This document shows, piece by piece, positions 1 to 7,910 of a stretch of DNA of 64,000 nt. The notes below the pieces were generated by a model. The model did no database searches, was not told the DNA's origin, and saw only the letters and a program-made list of their open reading frames with translations. Origin of the DNA: Salinisphaera sp040361255 (GTDB lineage: Bacteria; Pseudomonadota; Gammaproteobacteria; Nevskiales; Salinisphaeraceae). The DNA is taken from NCBI RefSeq assembly GCF_040361255.1, contig NZ_APNG01000010.1, positions 62,001 through 126,000 of the forward strand, given 5' to 3'. Position 1 is the stretch's first letter. The number at the start of each line of letters is the position of its first letter. Position numbers and translations under genes: made by a program.

Positions 1-484
1 TTCCAATGCCATCGGTATGTTCTATCCGTTTCTCGACGACGAACAGGTCGAGATCTACGGTGTGGAAGCCGGTGGCGACGGCATCAGCAGCGGGCGGCAT
101 GCCGCGCCGCTGTCGGCAGGGCGCTCGGGCGTGCTGCATGGCAATCGCACCTACCTGATGCAGGACGATAACGGCCAGATCAGCGGGACCCATTCGATTT
201 CGGCAGGTCTGGATTACCCCGGTGTCGGCCCGGAACATTCCTGGCTCAAGGATATCGGGCGTGCGCATTATGTCGACATCACCGATTCCGACGCGCTCGA
301 CGCCTTTCATGAGTGCACGCGTATCGAAGGCATCATGCCGGCGCTGGAATCCGCCCATGCCGTGGCCTATGCCAAGAAGCTGGCTGCGACCATGCGCGAC
401 GATCAGATCGTGCTGGTGAACATGTCCGGGCGCGGCGACAAGGATATGGCCAGCGTGGCCGAGGCCGCCGGAGAAACGCTATGA
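1..484 (+). CDS. trpB: Tryptophan synthase beta subunit, C-terminal part (5' end outside window)
   Basis: The open frame is already running at base 2, so the gene begins before the window. The first visible residues, SNAIGMFYPF, are the phosphate-binding glycine/serine region of the PLP site of TrpB. Further conserved blocks are GRHAAPLSAGRSGVLHG, SISAGLDYPGVGPEH and the C-terminal VNMSGRGDKD. About 160 residues are seen of a family length near 400. TrpB condenses indole with serine to give tryptophan, in a channelled complex with TrpA. The stop overlaps the trpA start in an ATGA, so the two subunits are probably translationally coupled. Confidence 0.97.
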   Translation, partial: SNAIGMFYPFLDDEQVEIYGVEAGGDGISSGRHAAPLSAGRSGVLHGNRTYLMQDDNGQISGTHSISAGLDYPGVGPEHSWLKDIGRAHYVDITDSDALDAFHECTRIEGIMPALESAHAVAYAKKLAATMRDDQIVLVNMSGRGDKDMASVAEAAGETL

Positions 485-1317
485 GCCGTCTGGCCAGCCG
501 CCTGAACGACCTGCGCGAGCAGGGCCGAACCGCGCTGATCCCCTATGTGACCGCAGGCGATCCAGCCCCGGACGCCACCGTGGGCTTCATGCATGCGTTG
601 GTCGAGGCCGGCGCTGACGTGCTCGAGGTCGGGGTACCGTTTTCCGACCCCATGGCCGACGGGCCGGTCATCCAGGGCGCCTGCGAGCGCGCGCTGGCGG
701 CGGGTACCAGCCTGTCCGGCGTGCTTGAGATGGTAACCGAATTTCGCGAGCGCGACACCGAAACGCCGATCGTGCTCATGGGCTATCTCAACCCCATCGA
801 TCGCCTGGGACTGGAGACCTTCGCCCAGCGGGCCAGTCAGGCCGGGGTGGACGGCGTGCTCATCGTCGACATGACCGCCGAAGAGGCGCCGGATGTCGTG
901 CCTACGCTGGATGCGGCCGGGCTCGATGCTGTGTGTCTCATCGCGCCGACCACGGGCGAGGCACGGATCGAAAAGATCTGTGCCAATGCGGGCGGTTTCA
1001 TCTACTACGTGTCGTTCAAGGGCGTGACCGGTTCGGCCAGCCTGGATGTCTCGTCGCTGGCGACGAGTATCGAGCGTATTCGTGCAAAAACCGAGCTGCC
1101 GGTCGCGGTCGGCTTCGGTGTGAGTACGCCGCAAAACGCTGCCGATGTGTCGCAGGTGGCCGATGCCGTGGTCGTGGGCAGCGCGCTGGTGCGCCAGATC
1201 GCCGAACACGGCGCCGATCGTGATGCCACGCAGCGCGCGTTACGCGATACGCTGTCGGCCATGCGTCGAGCGATCGACGAACAGGACACAACCCAAAAGG
1301 AGGCACGCCGCGCATGA
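481..1317 (+). CDS. trpA: Tryptophan synthase alpha subunit
   Basis: 278 residues, the usual family length. It is a TIM-barrel enzyme that cleaves indole-3-glycerol phosphate to indole and glyceraldehyde 3-phosphate. The signature LEVGVPFSDPMADGP lies near residues 48-62 and contains the catalytic pair Glu49 and Asp60. The phosphate-binding GFGVS and VVGSALV motifs follow in the C-terminal half. I chose the ATG at 481, which overlaps the trpB stop, rather than an upstream in-frame methionine inside trpB. The end overlaps the accD start by 4 nt, so trpB-trpA-accD form one transcriptional unit. Confidence 0.97.
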   Translation: MSRLASRLNDLREQGRTALIPYVTAGDPAPDATVGFMHALVEAGADVLEVGVPFSDPMADGPVIQGACERALAAGTSLSGVLEMVTEFRERDTETPIVLMGYLNPIDRLGLETFAQRASQAGVDGVLIVDMTAEEAPDVVPTLDAAGLDAVCLIAPTTGEARIEKICANAGGFIYYVSFKGVTGSASLDVSSLATSIERIRAKTELPVAVGFGVSTPQNAADVSQVADAVVVGSALVRQIAEHGADRDATQRALRDTLSAMRRAIDEQDTTQKEARRA

Positions 1318-2201
1318 GCTGGCTGGAAAAACTCATGCCGTCGCAGATGCGCAACGACTCGGCGGCAAAGAAAAGCACGGTGCCGGAGGGGCTCTGGACC
1401 AAATGCAGCAACTGCGGCGCGGTGCTCTACAGCGCCGAGATGGAGCGCTCGCTGCAGGTATGCCCGAAGTGCAACGCCCATCAGCGTCTGCGCGCGCGCA
1501 AACGCCTCGATCTGTTTCTGGATGCCGACAATCGCGAGGAATTGGCGCTCGGTATCGAGCCGCGCGACCCGCTCAAGTTTCGCGACAGCCGCAAATATCG
1601 TGAACGTCTGACCCAGGCACAGAAGGACTCCGGCGAACGCGAGGCCGCGCTCGTCATGGCCGGCAGCCTCAAACAGATGCCGGTGGTCGCGGGCGCACTG
1701 GATTTCGGGTTCATGGGCGGCTCGATGGGCAGTGTCGTGGGCGAGGCCTTCGTGCGCGGTGTACACGCGGCCATCGATCGCAACTGTCCGTTCATCTTCT
1801 TTTCCGCCAGCGGCGGGGCGCGCATGCAGGAAGGCTTGTTCTCGCTGCTGCAGATGGGCAAGACCAGCACCGCGCTGACCCGCCTGGCCGACCGCGGTCT
1901 GCCATTCGTATCCGTGTTGACCCATCCGACCATGGGCGGCGTAGCGGCAAGCTATGCCATGCTCGGCGATATCAACGTGGCCGAACCGGAAGCACTGATC
2001 GGCTTTGCCGGCCCGCGCGTGATCGAGCAGACCGTGAAGCAGACCCTGCCCGAAGGTTTCCAGCGCAGTGAATTCCTGCTCGAGCATGGCGCGATCGACA
2101 TGATCGTCGAACGCCGCCATCTGCGCGATCGTATCCACAAGGTGGTGTCGGTGTTCATGCACCAGGACGCGGCTTCAGAACAGGCTGCCGATGTAACGTG
2201 A
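1314..2201 (+). CDS. accD: Acetyl-CoA carboxylase carboxyltransferase subunit beta
   Basis: 295 residues. With AccA it forms the carboxyltransferase that moves CO2 from biotin to acetyl-CoA, the first committed step of fatty acid synthesis. A four-cysteine zinc ribbon is visible at Cys31, Cys34, Cys50 and Cys53. It is followed by the crotonase-like carboxyltransferase core with FMGGSMGSVVGE, SASGGARMQEG and FAGPRVIEQT. It overlaps trpA upstream (ATGA) and folC downstream (GTGA), which is the common gammaproteobacterial accD-folC arrangement. Confidence 0.97.
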   Translation: MSWLEKLMPSQMRNDSAAKKSTVPEGLWTKCSNCGAVLYSAEMERSLQVCPKCNAHQRLRARKRLDLFLDADNREELALGIEPRDPLKFRDSRKYRERLTQAQKDSGEREAALVMAGSLKQMPVVAGALDFGFMGGSMGSVVGEAFVRGVHAAIDRNCPFIFFSASGGARMQEGLFSLLQMGKTSTALTRLADRGLPFVSVLTHPTMGGVAASYAMLGDINVAEPEALIGFAGPRVIEQTVKQTLPEGFQRSEFLLEHGAIDMIVERRHLRDRIHKVVSVFMHQDAASEQAADVT

Positions 2202-3454
2202 GCACGGCCGCGCCGGTACAAGGCAGCGTCGACGACTGGCTGGCATGGCAACTCACCCTGCATGCCAGCGAAATGGAACTGGGTTTGACCCGGGTGGCCG
2301 AGGTCGCCCAACGTCTCGGCGTGCCTGGCGGGCACGCCAAGCGCGTGATCGTGGCCGGCACCAACGGCAAGGGCAGTTGTGCGGCACTCATCGAACGTCT
2401 GCTGGCCGATGGCGCGCGCGTGGGCACCTACACCTCGCCGCATCTGTGGCGCTACAACGAGCGCTTTCGTATCGACGGCGAAGCGGTCTCCGATCGCGCG
2501 CTGCTCGATGCATTTCAGGCCGTCGAAGCCGCGCGGGGCGAGACGTCGTTGACGTTTTTCGAATACGGCACGCTCGCCGCGTTGTGGCTGTTCGACGAGG
2601 CGGCCGTGGATTACGCGGTACTCGAAGTCGGTCTGGGGGGCCGTCTGGATGCGGTGAATATCGTCGATGGCGATATCGCGCTGATCACCAATATCGGCCT
2701 CGATCATGTCGACTGGCTGGGCGACGACCGCGAGAGCATCGGCTACGAAAAAGCCGGTGTGATGCGTACCAGACGCCCGGTAATCTGTTGCGATCGCCAG
2801 CCGCCTGCATCGCTGTCGCAGCATGCCGCACGGGTCGGCGCCGCGCTCGAATGCATCGGCCATGAGTTCGATATTCAGGCCGATAGCCAGGGCTGGGTTT
2901 TCAGCCGCGGCGCGCATACGCGCAGGTTGGCGGGCATGGCGGGTGTGCTGGCCGATAATCTCGCCGGCGCGCTGGCCACGGTCGATGCGCTGACTGCCCG
3001 TCTGCCCGCGCCCGCGGCGATCGAGACCGCCTGTCGTGCCCAGGCCGGGCTGCCCGGCCGACGCGAACGCGTCGACGACACGGTATCGATGATCTACGAT
3101 GTCGGCCACAATGCCGAGGCCGTGGCCGTGCTCGCCGAAGAGCTGCTCGGCGCGCCGTCGGCCGGGCGTACCCATATCGTTCTGGGCATGCTGGCCGATA
3201 AACCGGTGGAAACTGTCGCCGCACACCTTGAAAAGGTGGCGGATCGATTCTATTTCGCAGGCCTCGACAGTTTGGGAAGTCGCGGCCTGGCCGCCGACGA
3301 TCTGGCGCGCCGCGTCGGCATCGAAGGCGATCGCTTCGACTCGCCGGCCGCTGCTGTGGCGGCGGCGCGTAATGCCAGCGAGGCTGGCGATCGAATCGTC
3401 GTGTGTGGTTCCTTTCTTACCGTGGCGCACGCCCGGAGGCCAATGCCGTCATGA
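2198..3454 (+). CDS. folC: Bifunctional folylpolyglutamate/dihydrofolate synthase
   Basis: 418 residues with a GTG start that overlaps the accD stop. It adds glutamate to dihydropteroate and then to reduced folates, using ATP. The P-loop GTNGKGS is at residues 54-60. The omega-loop/folate region TSPHLWRYNERFRIDG, the metal-site segment FEYGTLAALWLF and VGLGGRLDAVN follow. The C-terminal domain starts near YDVGHN. The end overlaps the next gene by 4 nt. Confidence 0.95.
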   Translation: MSTAAPVQGSVDDWLAWQLTLHASEMELGLTRVAEVAQRLGVPGGHAKRVIVAGTNGKGSCAALIERLLADGARVGTYTSPHLWRYNERFRIDGEAVSDRALLDAFQAVEAARGETSLTFFEYGTLAALWLFDEAAVDYAVLEVGLGGRLDAVNIVDGDIALITNIGLDHVDWLGDDRESIGYEKAGVMRTRRPVICCDRQPPASLSQHAARVGAALECIGHEFDIQADSQGWVFSRGAHTRRLAGMAGVLADNLAGALATVDALTARLPAPAAIETACRAQAGLPGRRERVDDTVSMIYDVGHNAEAVAVLAEELLGAPSAGRTHIVLGMLADKPVETVAAHLEKVADRFYFAGLDSLGSRGLAADDLARRVGIEGDRFDSPAAAVAAARNASEAGDRIVVCGSFLTVAHARRPMPS

Positions 3455-4143
3455 AGGATGTGATGAAAAAACGAGTGGTCGGAGCCACGGTTCTGGTGAT
3501 TCTGGGCATCGCGCTGCCCTTGTTGCTGGCGCGTTGCATGCAGGGCGGCGGCGAGGGCGATACCGACGCCATGCGGGTCTACGAAGTCGCGCCGGACGGC
3601 CAGGCCAAGCCCGCCAGCGCCGAGGGTGAGAACACGCCTGCGCAGGTTGACGCGAAAACCAACAGCGGCGCGCCTGACGAGCAACAGCGACCGGCCCCGG
3701 CGGCCGCCAGCGAACAGGCTGCGCCGGATATGCCGGATGCGGTATCGCCCGCGAGTGTCGCCGAATCGCGCCCGGCAGCGGCCAGCGAAGCCGAAGCCGA
3801 AGCCGAAGCCGAACCCGCGGCCGCCGAGGAGCCTTCCGAGCCGGCCGGTGCGACCGCCGAGGCGCCAGCAGGCGCGTCTTCGAGCGGCTCGCTGCGCCAG
3901 ACGGCATCGTTTTCCGGCGGCTATGTGGTTCAGGTCGCCAGCTTTCGCGACGAAGCCAGCGCCGAGAAGGTGGCCCGCGAACTCAACAGCGAATTCAAGG
4001 CCTTCTATCGCGCGGGCGATGTCAACGGCACCACGTATTACCGGGTACGCGTCGGGCCGTTCGAAAACGAAGCGGCGGCCAACGCGGCAGCCGCCCAGCT
4101 CAAGCGGGCTGGGCGGGCCACGCTGGTTCGGCGCGCGGAATGA
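3451..4143 (+). CDS. dedD: SPOR-domain cell division protein, DedD-like
   Basis: About 230 residues: a short cytoplasmic N-terminus, one transmembrane segment (about residues 8-28), a long Ala/Pro/Glu-rich periplasmic linker, and a C-terminal SPOR domain (about 155-228, beginning GGYVVQVASF and ending near RATLV). SPOR domains bind denuded peptidoglycan at the septum. The position between folC and cvpA-purF is that of dedD in other gammaproteobacteria. I start it at the ATG overlapping the folC stop. An upstream in-frame start would lie inside folC. The linker contains a (GAAGCC)4 tract that encodes Glu-Ala repeats. Confidence 0.85.
   Translation: MKDVMKKRVVGATVLVILGIALPLLLARCMQGGGEGDTDAMRVYEVAPDGQAKPASAEGENTPAQVDAKTNSGAPDEQQRPAPAAASEQAAPDMPDAVSPASVAESRPAAASEAEAEAEAEPAAAEEPSEPAGATAEAPAGASSSGSLRQTASFSGGYVVQVASFRDEASAEKVARELNSEFKAFYRAGDVNGTTYYRVRVGPFENEAAANAAAAQLKRAGRATLVRRAE
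3787..3810 (+). repeat. (GAAGCC)4 hexanucleotide tandem repeat inside dedD
   Basis: Four perfect GAAGCC units followed by one imperfect unit (GAACCC). They encode alternating Glu-Ala in the flexible linker of the SPOR protein. Copy-number changes would stay in frame and only alter linker length. Confidence 0.7.
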
Positions 4144-4149
4144 CCATGA

Positions 4150-4196
4150 CCGGCCGGATACGCCCGCCATTTGCTAGACTCGGCGTATCCGGCCGG
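4150..4196 (+). promoter_or_regulatory. Perfect 15-bp inverted repeat enclosing a probable extended -10 promoter for cvpA-purF
   Basis: Arms CCGGCCGGATACGCC (4150-4164) and its exact reverse complement (4182-4196) flank a 17-nt loop. The loop contains TGCTAGACT (4172-4180), which fits an extended -10 element (TGN plus a TAnnnT hexamer). It lies between dedD and cvpA, 14 nt before the cvpA start. There is no T-run, so it does not look like a simple intrinsic terminator. It may be an operator or a 5'-UTR hairpin. Confidence 0.55.
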
Positions 4197-4210
4197 CGCG
4201 AACGGGTGCA

Positions 4211-4744
4211 ATGATCTGGGTCGACATCGCCATTCTGGCCGTGGTCGCGCTTTCCGCGATCATCGGTTTCTTTCGCGGATTCCTGCGCGAAGCGATCGGG
4301 CTGGCTACCTGGCTTCTGGCGTTCTATCTGGCGTTTACGTTCGTGCGCCACGGCGCGGCGGTGCTCAGCTCATGGATCGACACCCAGCCGGTGCGGCTGG
4401 CGGTATCATTTGCGGTCATCTTTATTGTCGTATTGCTACTGGGCGCCATCATCAATTTTGTCTTGCACCGGCTGGTGAATCAGACCGGATTCGCCGGTAC
4501 CGATCGGGTGCTTGGCGCCGGGTTCGGTGCATTGCGGGGCATCGCGGTATTGGTTGTACTCGTCATGCTCGCCGGTGCGCTCACGGCGTTGCCGCGCGAT
4601 GCGTGGTGGCAGCATTCGGTGTTCTTGCCCCATCTGGAAAAAGCCGCGCTGTGGGCGCGTGATTTTCTGCCGCAGGATCTGGGCGGCGCGATCAACTATC
4701 CCGGGCCGGCAGCGCCGGCTGAAGATTCTCCATCCTCTATCTGA
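4211..4744 (+). CDS. cvpA: CvpA family membrane protein (colicin V production protein homologue)
   Basis: 177 residues, mostly hydrophobic, with about four transmembrane segments. The N-terminal WVDIAILAVVALSAIIGFFR with the GFFRGFLRE loop is typical of CvpA. Its biochemical role is poorly defined; the family is linked to colicin V export and to envelope stress tolerance. It lies 12 nt upstream of purF and the two are surely co-transcribed, as in E. coli. The soluble tail after residue about 140 ends in a Pro/Ser-rich stretch. Confidence 0.92.
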   Translation: MIWVDIAILAVVALSAIIGFFRGFLREAIGLATWLLAFYLAFTFVRHGAAVLSSWIDTQPVRLAVSFAVIFIVVLLLGAIINFVLHRLVNQTGFAGTDRVLGAGFGALRGIAVLVVLVMLAGALTALPRDAWWQHSVFLPHLEKAALWARDFLPQDLGGAINYPGPAAPAEDSPSSI

Positions 4745-4756
4745 ACTGGTCTGGCT

Positions 4757-6268
4757 ATGTGCGGCATCGTAGGCATTGTTTCCCATACCCCCGTCAATCA
4801 AGAGCTGTATGACGCGCTCACGGTGCTCCAGCACCGCGGGCAGGATGCTGCAGGCATCGTCACCACCAGCGGCGGACGACTGTTTCTGCGCAAGGACAAC
4901 GGCCTGGTCCGCGATGTCTTTCGCACCGACCACATGCTGCGCCTGCAGGGCAACGCCGGGGTGGGGCATGTGCGCTATCCCACGGCCGGGGTGGATACCA
5001 GCGCCGAGGCGCAGCCGTTCTATGTGAACACGCCCTACGGCATCTGTCTGTCGCACAACGGCAACCTCACCAATGCGGACCAGCTCAAGGAAGAGCTGTA
5101 CCGCTCGGACCGGCGGCATCTGAATACCGATTCCGATTCCGAGATCCTGCTCAACGTCTTCGCGCATGAACTCATGCGTAGCGAGCGTCTGCAGCTGGCG
5201 CCCTCGGATATCTTCGAGGCAGTCACCGCGCTGCATCGCCGTTGTAGTGGCGGTTATGCCGCGACCGCGCTGATCACCGGCTACGGGCTCATCGGCTTTC
5301 GCGATCCGCACGGTATTCGTCCGGTGGTCTACGGCAAGCGCGAAACCGAAGCCGGCACCGATTACATGATCGCCTCCGAATCGGTGGCGCTCGATGCGCT
5401 GGGCTACGAGCTGATCGACGATATCAACCCGGGCGAATGCGTGGTCATCACGCTCGACGGCGAGATTCACGTACAGCAGTGTGCGGACAACCCCAGCTAT
5501 GCGCCGTGCATTTTCGAATATGTCTATCTTTCGCGCCCGGACTCGGTAATCGACGATGTCTATGTCTACAAGGCGCGCCTGCGCATGGGCACCTATCTGG
5601 CCGAAAAGATTCAGCGCGAATGGCCCGACCACGATATCGACGTGGTCATTCCCATTCCCTCCACGAGCCGCACCGCCGCGGTGGAACTGGCCAGCCAGCT
5701 CGACGTGAAATACCGCGAGGGCTTCATCAAGAACCGTTATATCGGGCGTACGTTCATCATGCCCGGCCAGCAGCAACGGGCGAAATCGGTACGCCAGAAG
5801 CTCAACCCCATTGATCTGGAATTCGCCGACAAGAACGTGCTGCTCGTGGACGATTCGATCGTGCGCGGGACCACGTCGCGCCAGATCATCGAAATGGCCC
5901 GCGAGGCCGGCGCGCGCAAGGTCTATTTCGCCTCGGCCGCGCCGCCGGTACGCTATCCCAACGTCTACGGCATCGATATGCCCAGCGCCACCGAGCTGGT
6001 CGCCCATGGCCATAGCGAAGAAGAGATCGCCAAGATCATTGGCGCCGATAAGCTCATCTATCAGGATATGGACGATCTGGTGCGCTCGGTGAATGCCGGC
6101 AATCCCGATCTGGCCCGCTTCGACGATTCCGTATTCACCGGCGAATACGTGACCGCCGATATCAGTGCCAAATATCTCGAACAGCTGGAGCTGTTTCGTG
6201 CCGACGCCGCCCGTGAGGACCGGCGTACCAAGGACAACGCCGTACTCGAACTGCATAACGACGGGTGA
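4757..6268 (+). CDS. purF: Amidophosphoribosyltransferase
   Basis: 503 residues. It catalyses the first committed step of purine synthesis (PRPP plus glutamine to phosphoribosylamine). The start MCGIVGIV exposes the N-terminal nucleophile Cys after methionine removal. The class II glutamine amidotransferase domain includes QHRGQDAAGI and VGHVRYPTAG. The PRPP motif VLLVDDSIVRGTT is near residue 360 of the C-terminal phosphoribosyltransferase domain. No propeptide is visible, as in gammaproteobacterial PurF. An 11-bp hairpin follows the stop. Confidence 0.97.
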   Translation: MCGIVGIVSHTPVNQELYDALTVLQHRGQDAAGIVTTSGGRLFLRKDNGLVRDVFRTDHMLRLQGNAGVGHVRYPTAGVDTSAEAQPFYVNTPYGICLSHNGNLTNADQLKEELYRSDRRHLNTDSDSEILLNVFAHELMRSERLQLAPSDIFEAVTALHRRCSGGYAATALITGYGLIGFRDPHGIRPVVYGKRETEAGTDYMIASESVALDALGYELIDDINPGECVVITLDGEIHVQQCADNPSYAPCIFEYVYLSRPDSVIDDVYVYKARLRMGTYLAEKIQREWPDHDIDVVIPIPSTSRTAAVELASQLDVKYREGFIKNRYIGRTFIMPGQQQRAKSVRQKLNPIDLEFADKNVLLVDDSIVRGTTSRQIIEMAREAGARKVYFASAAPPVRYPNVYGIDMPSATELVAHGHSEEEIAKIIGADKLIYQDMDDLVRSVNAGNPDLARFDDSVFTGEYVTADISAKYLEQLELFRADAAREDRRTKDNAVLELHNDG

Positions 6269-6278
6269 CGCCGACGCT

Positions 6279-6307
6279 GGGCAGCACGACGGTTGATCGT
6301 GCTGCCC
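6279..6307 (+). terminator. 11-bp perfect hairpin after purF
   Basis: GGGCAGCACGA (6279-6289) pairs perfectly with TCGTGCTGCCC (6297-6307) across a 7-nt loop, 10 nt after the purF stop. No T-run follows, so it may protect the mRNA 3' end or assist factor-dependent termination. Confidence 0.5.
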
Positions 6308-6360
6308 GGTGCTTGCATAATGCAATCGCGCCGATTTGTAACAGCTTGCGGGCGCCCTAA

Positions 6361-6625
6361 GGCCTGCCAACATTTACGCGTATCGCCGCGTTGCTGCGCA
6401 AAATTCGGTCAAGCAAGGCAAGAGGAGCGAAATTGGGTTTGACCCAATGAGCGACGAGCAACGCCGCTTGGCGGGATTTTGAGCGCAACCCTGCGGGCCG
6501 TCGGCGATTTTCAGCATTCCGGCGTTGCAGTTCGCTCATGTAGCCACGCTACACGACGCGCACTGCGCCTTGGTCTGCAGAAAATCGCCGGCGGCGCGGC
6601 GGATTCGCGTAACTGTTGGCAGGCC
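6361..6625. repeat. 265-bp non-coding inverted-repeat element E1
   Basis: The ends GGCCTGCCAACATTTACGCG (6361-6380) and its reverse complement at 6606-6625 match at 19 of 20 positions. Similarity continues inward to about 30 bp. Inside are a perfect hairpin ATTGGGT-TTG-ACCCAAT (6432-6448) and a large inner stem (6498-6516 with 6576-6594, 17 of 19 paired) capped by TGTAG-CCACG-CTACA. No credible ORF is present. Short blocks (TTTGAG, AACCC, CGGG, CACGCTAC, CTGCGCCT-N2-GTCTGC) recur in the same order in the element at 40914-41207. It looks like a MITE or structured intergenic repeat. The 6269-6720 gap contains this element, two hairpins and nothing coding. Confidence 0.75.
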
Positions 6626-6658
6626 TGAAATTCCGCTAAACGGTCGAGGGACGGCAAG

Positions 6659-6690
6659 CCTGCATCGCAATCGCGAGTGCAGGTTTTTTT
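6659..6690 (+). terminator. Intrinsic terminator upstream of metZ
   Basis: CCTGCA (6659-6664) pairs with TGCAGG, with an inner TCGC/GCGA stem and an AATC loop, followed by seven T residues ending at 6690. It sits only 30 nt before the metZ start codon. It would stop transcription arriving from purF and E1. metZ must then have a promoter very close to its start or depend on read-through. Confidence 0.8.
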
Positions 6691-6720
6691 ATGCCCGAGA
6701 CCCATTGCCTGGAGATTCTT

Positions 6721-7908
6721 ATGACCGACGAATTCGACGACAGCTGGGGCACGGCCACGCGCGGCGTGCGCGCCGGCACCCATCGCAGCCCCGAAGGCGA
6801 ACACAGCAACGCGATCTACATGACGTCGAGTTTCGTGTTCGAAACCGCCGAGGAATGTGCGGCGCGTTTTGCCGGCGAGGCGCCGGGCAATATCTACTCG
6901 CGTTTCACCAATCCGACCGTGGATGCCTTCTCGAAGCGCCTGGCCGCGATGGAGGGCGGCGAGTGCTGCGTGGCCACCGCCTCCGGCATGTCGGCGATTC
7001 TGGCCACCTGTCTGGCCACACTCGAAGCCGGCGATCATATCGTGGCCGCACATACGTTGTTCGGTTCCACCATCGGCTTGTTCAACAACTATCTGTCCCG
7101 CTTCGGCATTACCACCAGCTTCGTCGCGCCCGAGGATGTGGCGGCCTGGAAAGCCGCGATCACGCCGGCCACGCGCATGCTGTTCGTGGAAACGCCGTCC
7201 AACCCCTTGACCGAAATCGTGGATATGGCGGCGCTGGCCGAGATCGCCAACGACAACGACGCGCTGCTGGTGGTCGATAACTGTTTCTGTACGCCGGCTT
7301 TGCAACGGCCGCTGGATTTCGGCGCCCATGTGGTGACCCACTCGGCCACGAAGTTCCTCGATGGCCAGGGCCGCGCGCTCGGCGGCGCGGTCGTGGGGGA
7401 TGCCGATATCGTGGGCGACAAGGTCTTTCGCTTTCTGCGCACGGCGGGGCCGACGATGAGCCCGTTCAATGCCTGGCTGTTCTACAAGGCGCTGGAAACA
7501 CTGGAAGTGCGGATGCAGGCGCATTGCCGTTCCGCCCAGCGGGTGGCGGAATGGCTGGATGCGCAGCCGGGCGTCGAGCATGTCTATTATCCGGGCCTGA
7601 AATCGCATGCCCAGCATGAACTGGCCGCGCGCCAGCAGCCAGGCGGCTTCGGCAGCGTGCTGTCGCTGCGCCTGGCGGGCGGCCGCGAGGCCGCATTCGC
7701 GCTGATCAACGCCACGAAAATGCTCTCGATTACCGCCAATCTGGGCGATACCCGAACCACCATCGTGCATCCGGCCAGTACCACCCATGCCCGTATTTCC
7801 GCCGAGGATCGTGCCCGCGCGGGGATTACCGAAGGCGTGATCCGGATTTCCGTCGGCCTGGAAAACGTCGAAGACATCATCGCCGATCTCGCACGCGGCC
7901 TGGGCTGA
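6721..7908 (+). CDS. metZ: O-succinylhomoserine sulfhydrylase
   Basis: 395 residues, a PLP enzyme of the Cys/Met metabolism family that makes homocysteine from O-succinylhomoserine and sulfide. Motifs: YSRFTNPTVDAF, the ATASGMSAIL phosphate-binding segment, VETPSNPLTEI, and the PLP lysine region HSATKFLDGQG. I chose the ATG at 6721 with GGAG 6-7 nt upstream over an ATG 30 nt earlier that lies directly on the terminator T-run. The purF-metZ order is also found in Pseudomonas. Assignment as MetZ rather than another gamma-family sulfhydrylase rests on this context. Confidence 0.88.
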   Translation: MTDEFDDSWGTATRGVRAGTHRSPEGEHSNAIYMTSSFVFETAEECAARFAGEAPGNIYSRFTNPTVDAFSKRLAAMEGGECCVATASGMSAILATCLATLEAGDHIVAAHTLFGSTIGLFNNYLSRFGITTSFVAPEDVAAWKAAITPATRMLFVETPSNPLTEIVDMAALAEIANDNDALLVVDNCFCTPALQRPLDFGAHVVTHSATKFLDGQGRALGGAVVGDADIVGDKVFRFLRTAGPTMSPFNAWLFYKALETLEVRMQAHCRSAQRVAEWLDAQPGVEHVYYPGLKSHAQHELAARQQPGGFGSVLSLRLAGGREAAFALINATKMLSITANLGDTRTTIVHPASTTHARISAEDRARAGITEGVIRISVGLENVEDIIADLARGLG

Positions 7909-7910
7909 TC

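Noticed and set aside
4436..6373. Long minus-strand open frame opposite cvpA and purF
   Set aside because: purF and cvpA are certain on the plus strand. The antisense frame spans their boundary without any start signal.
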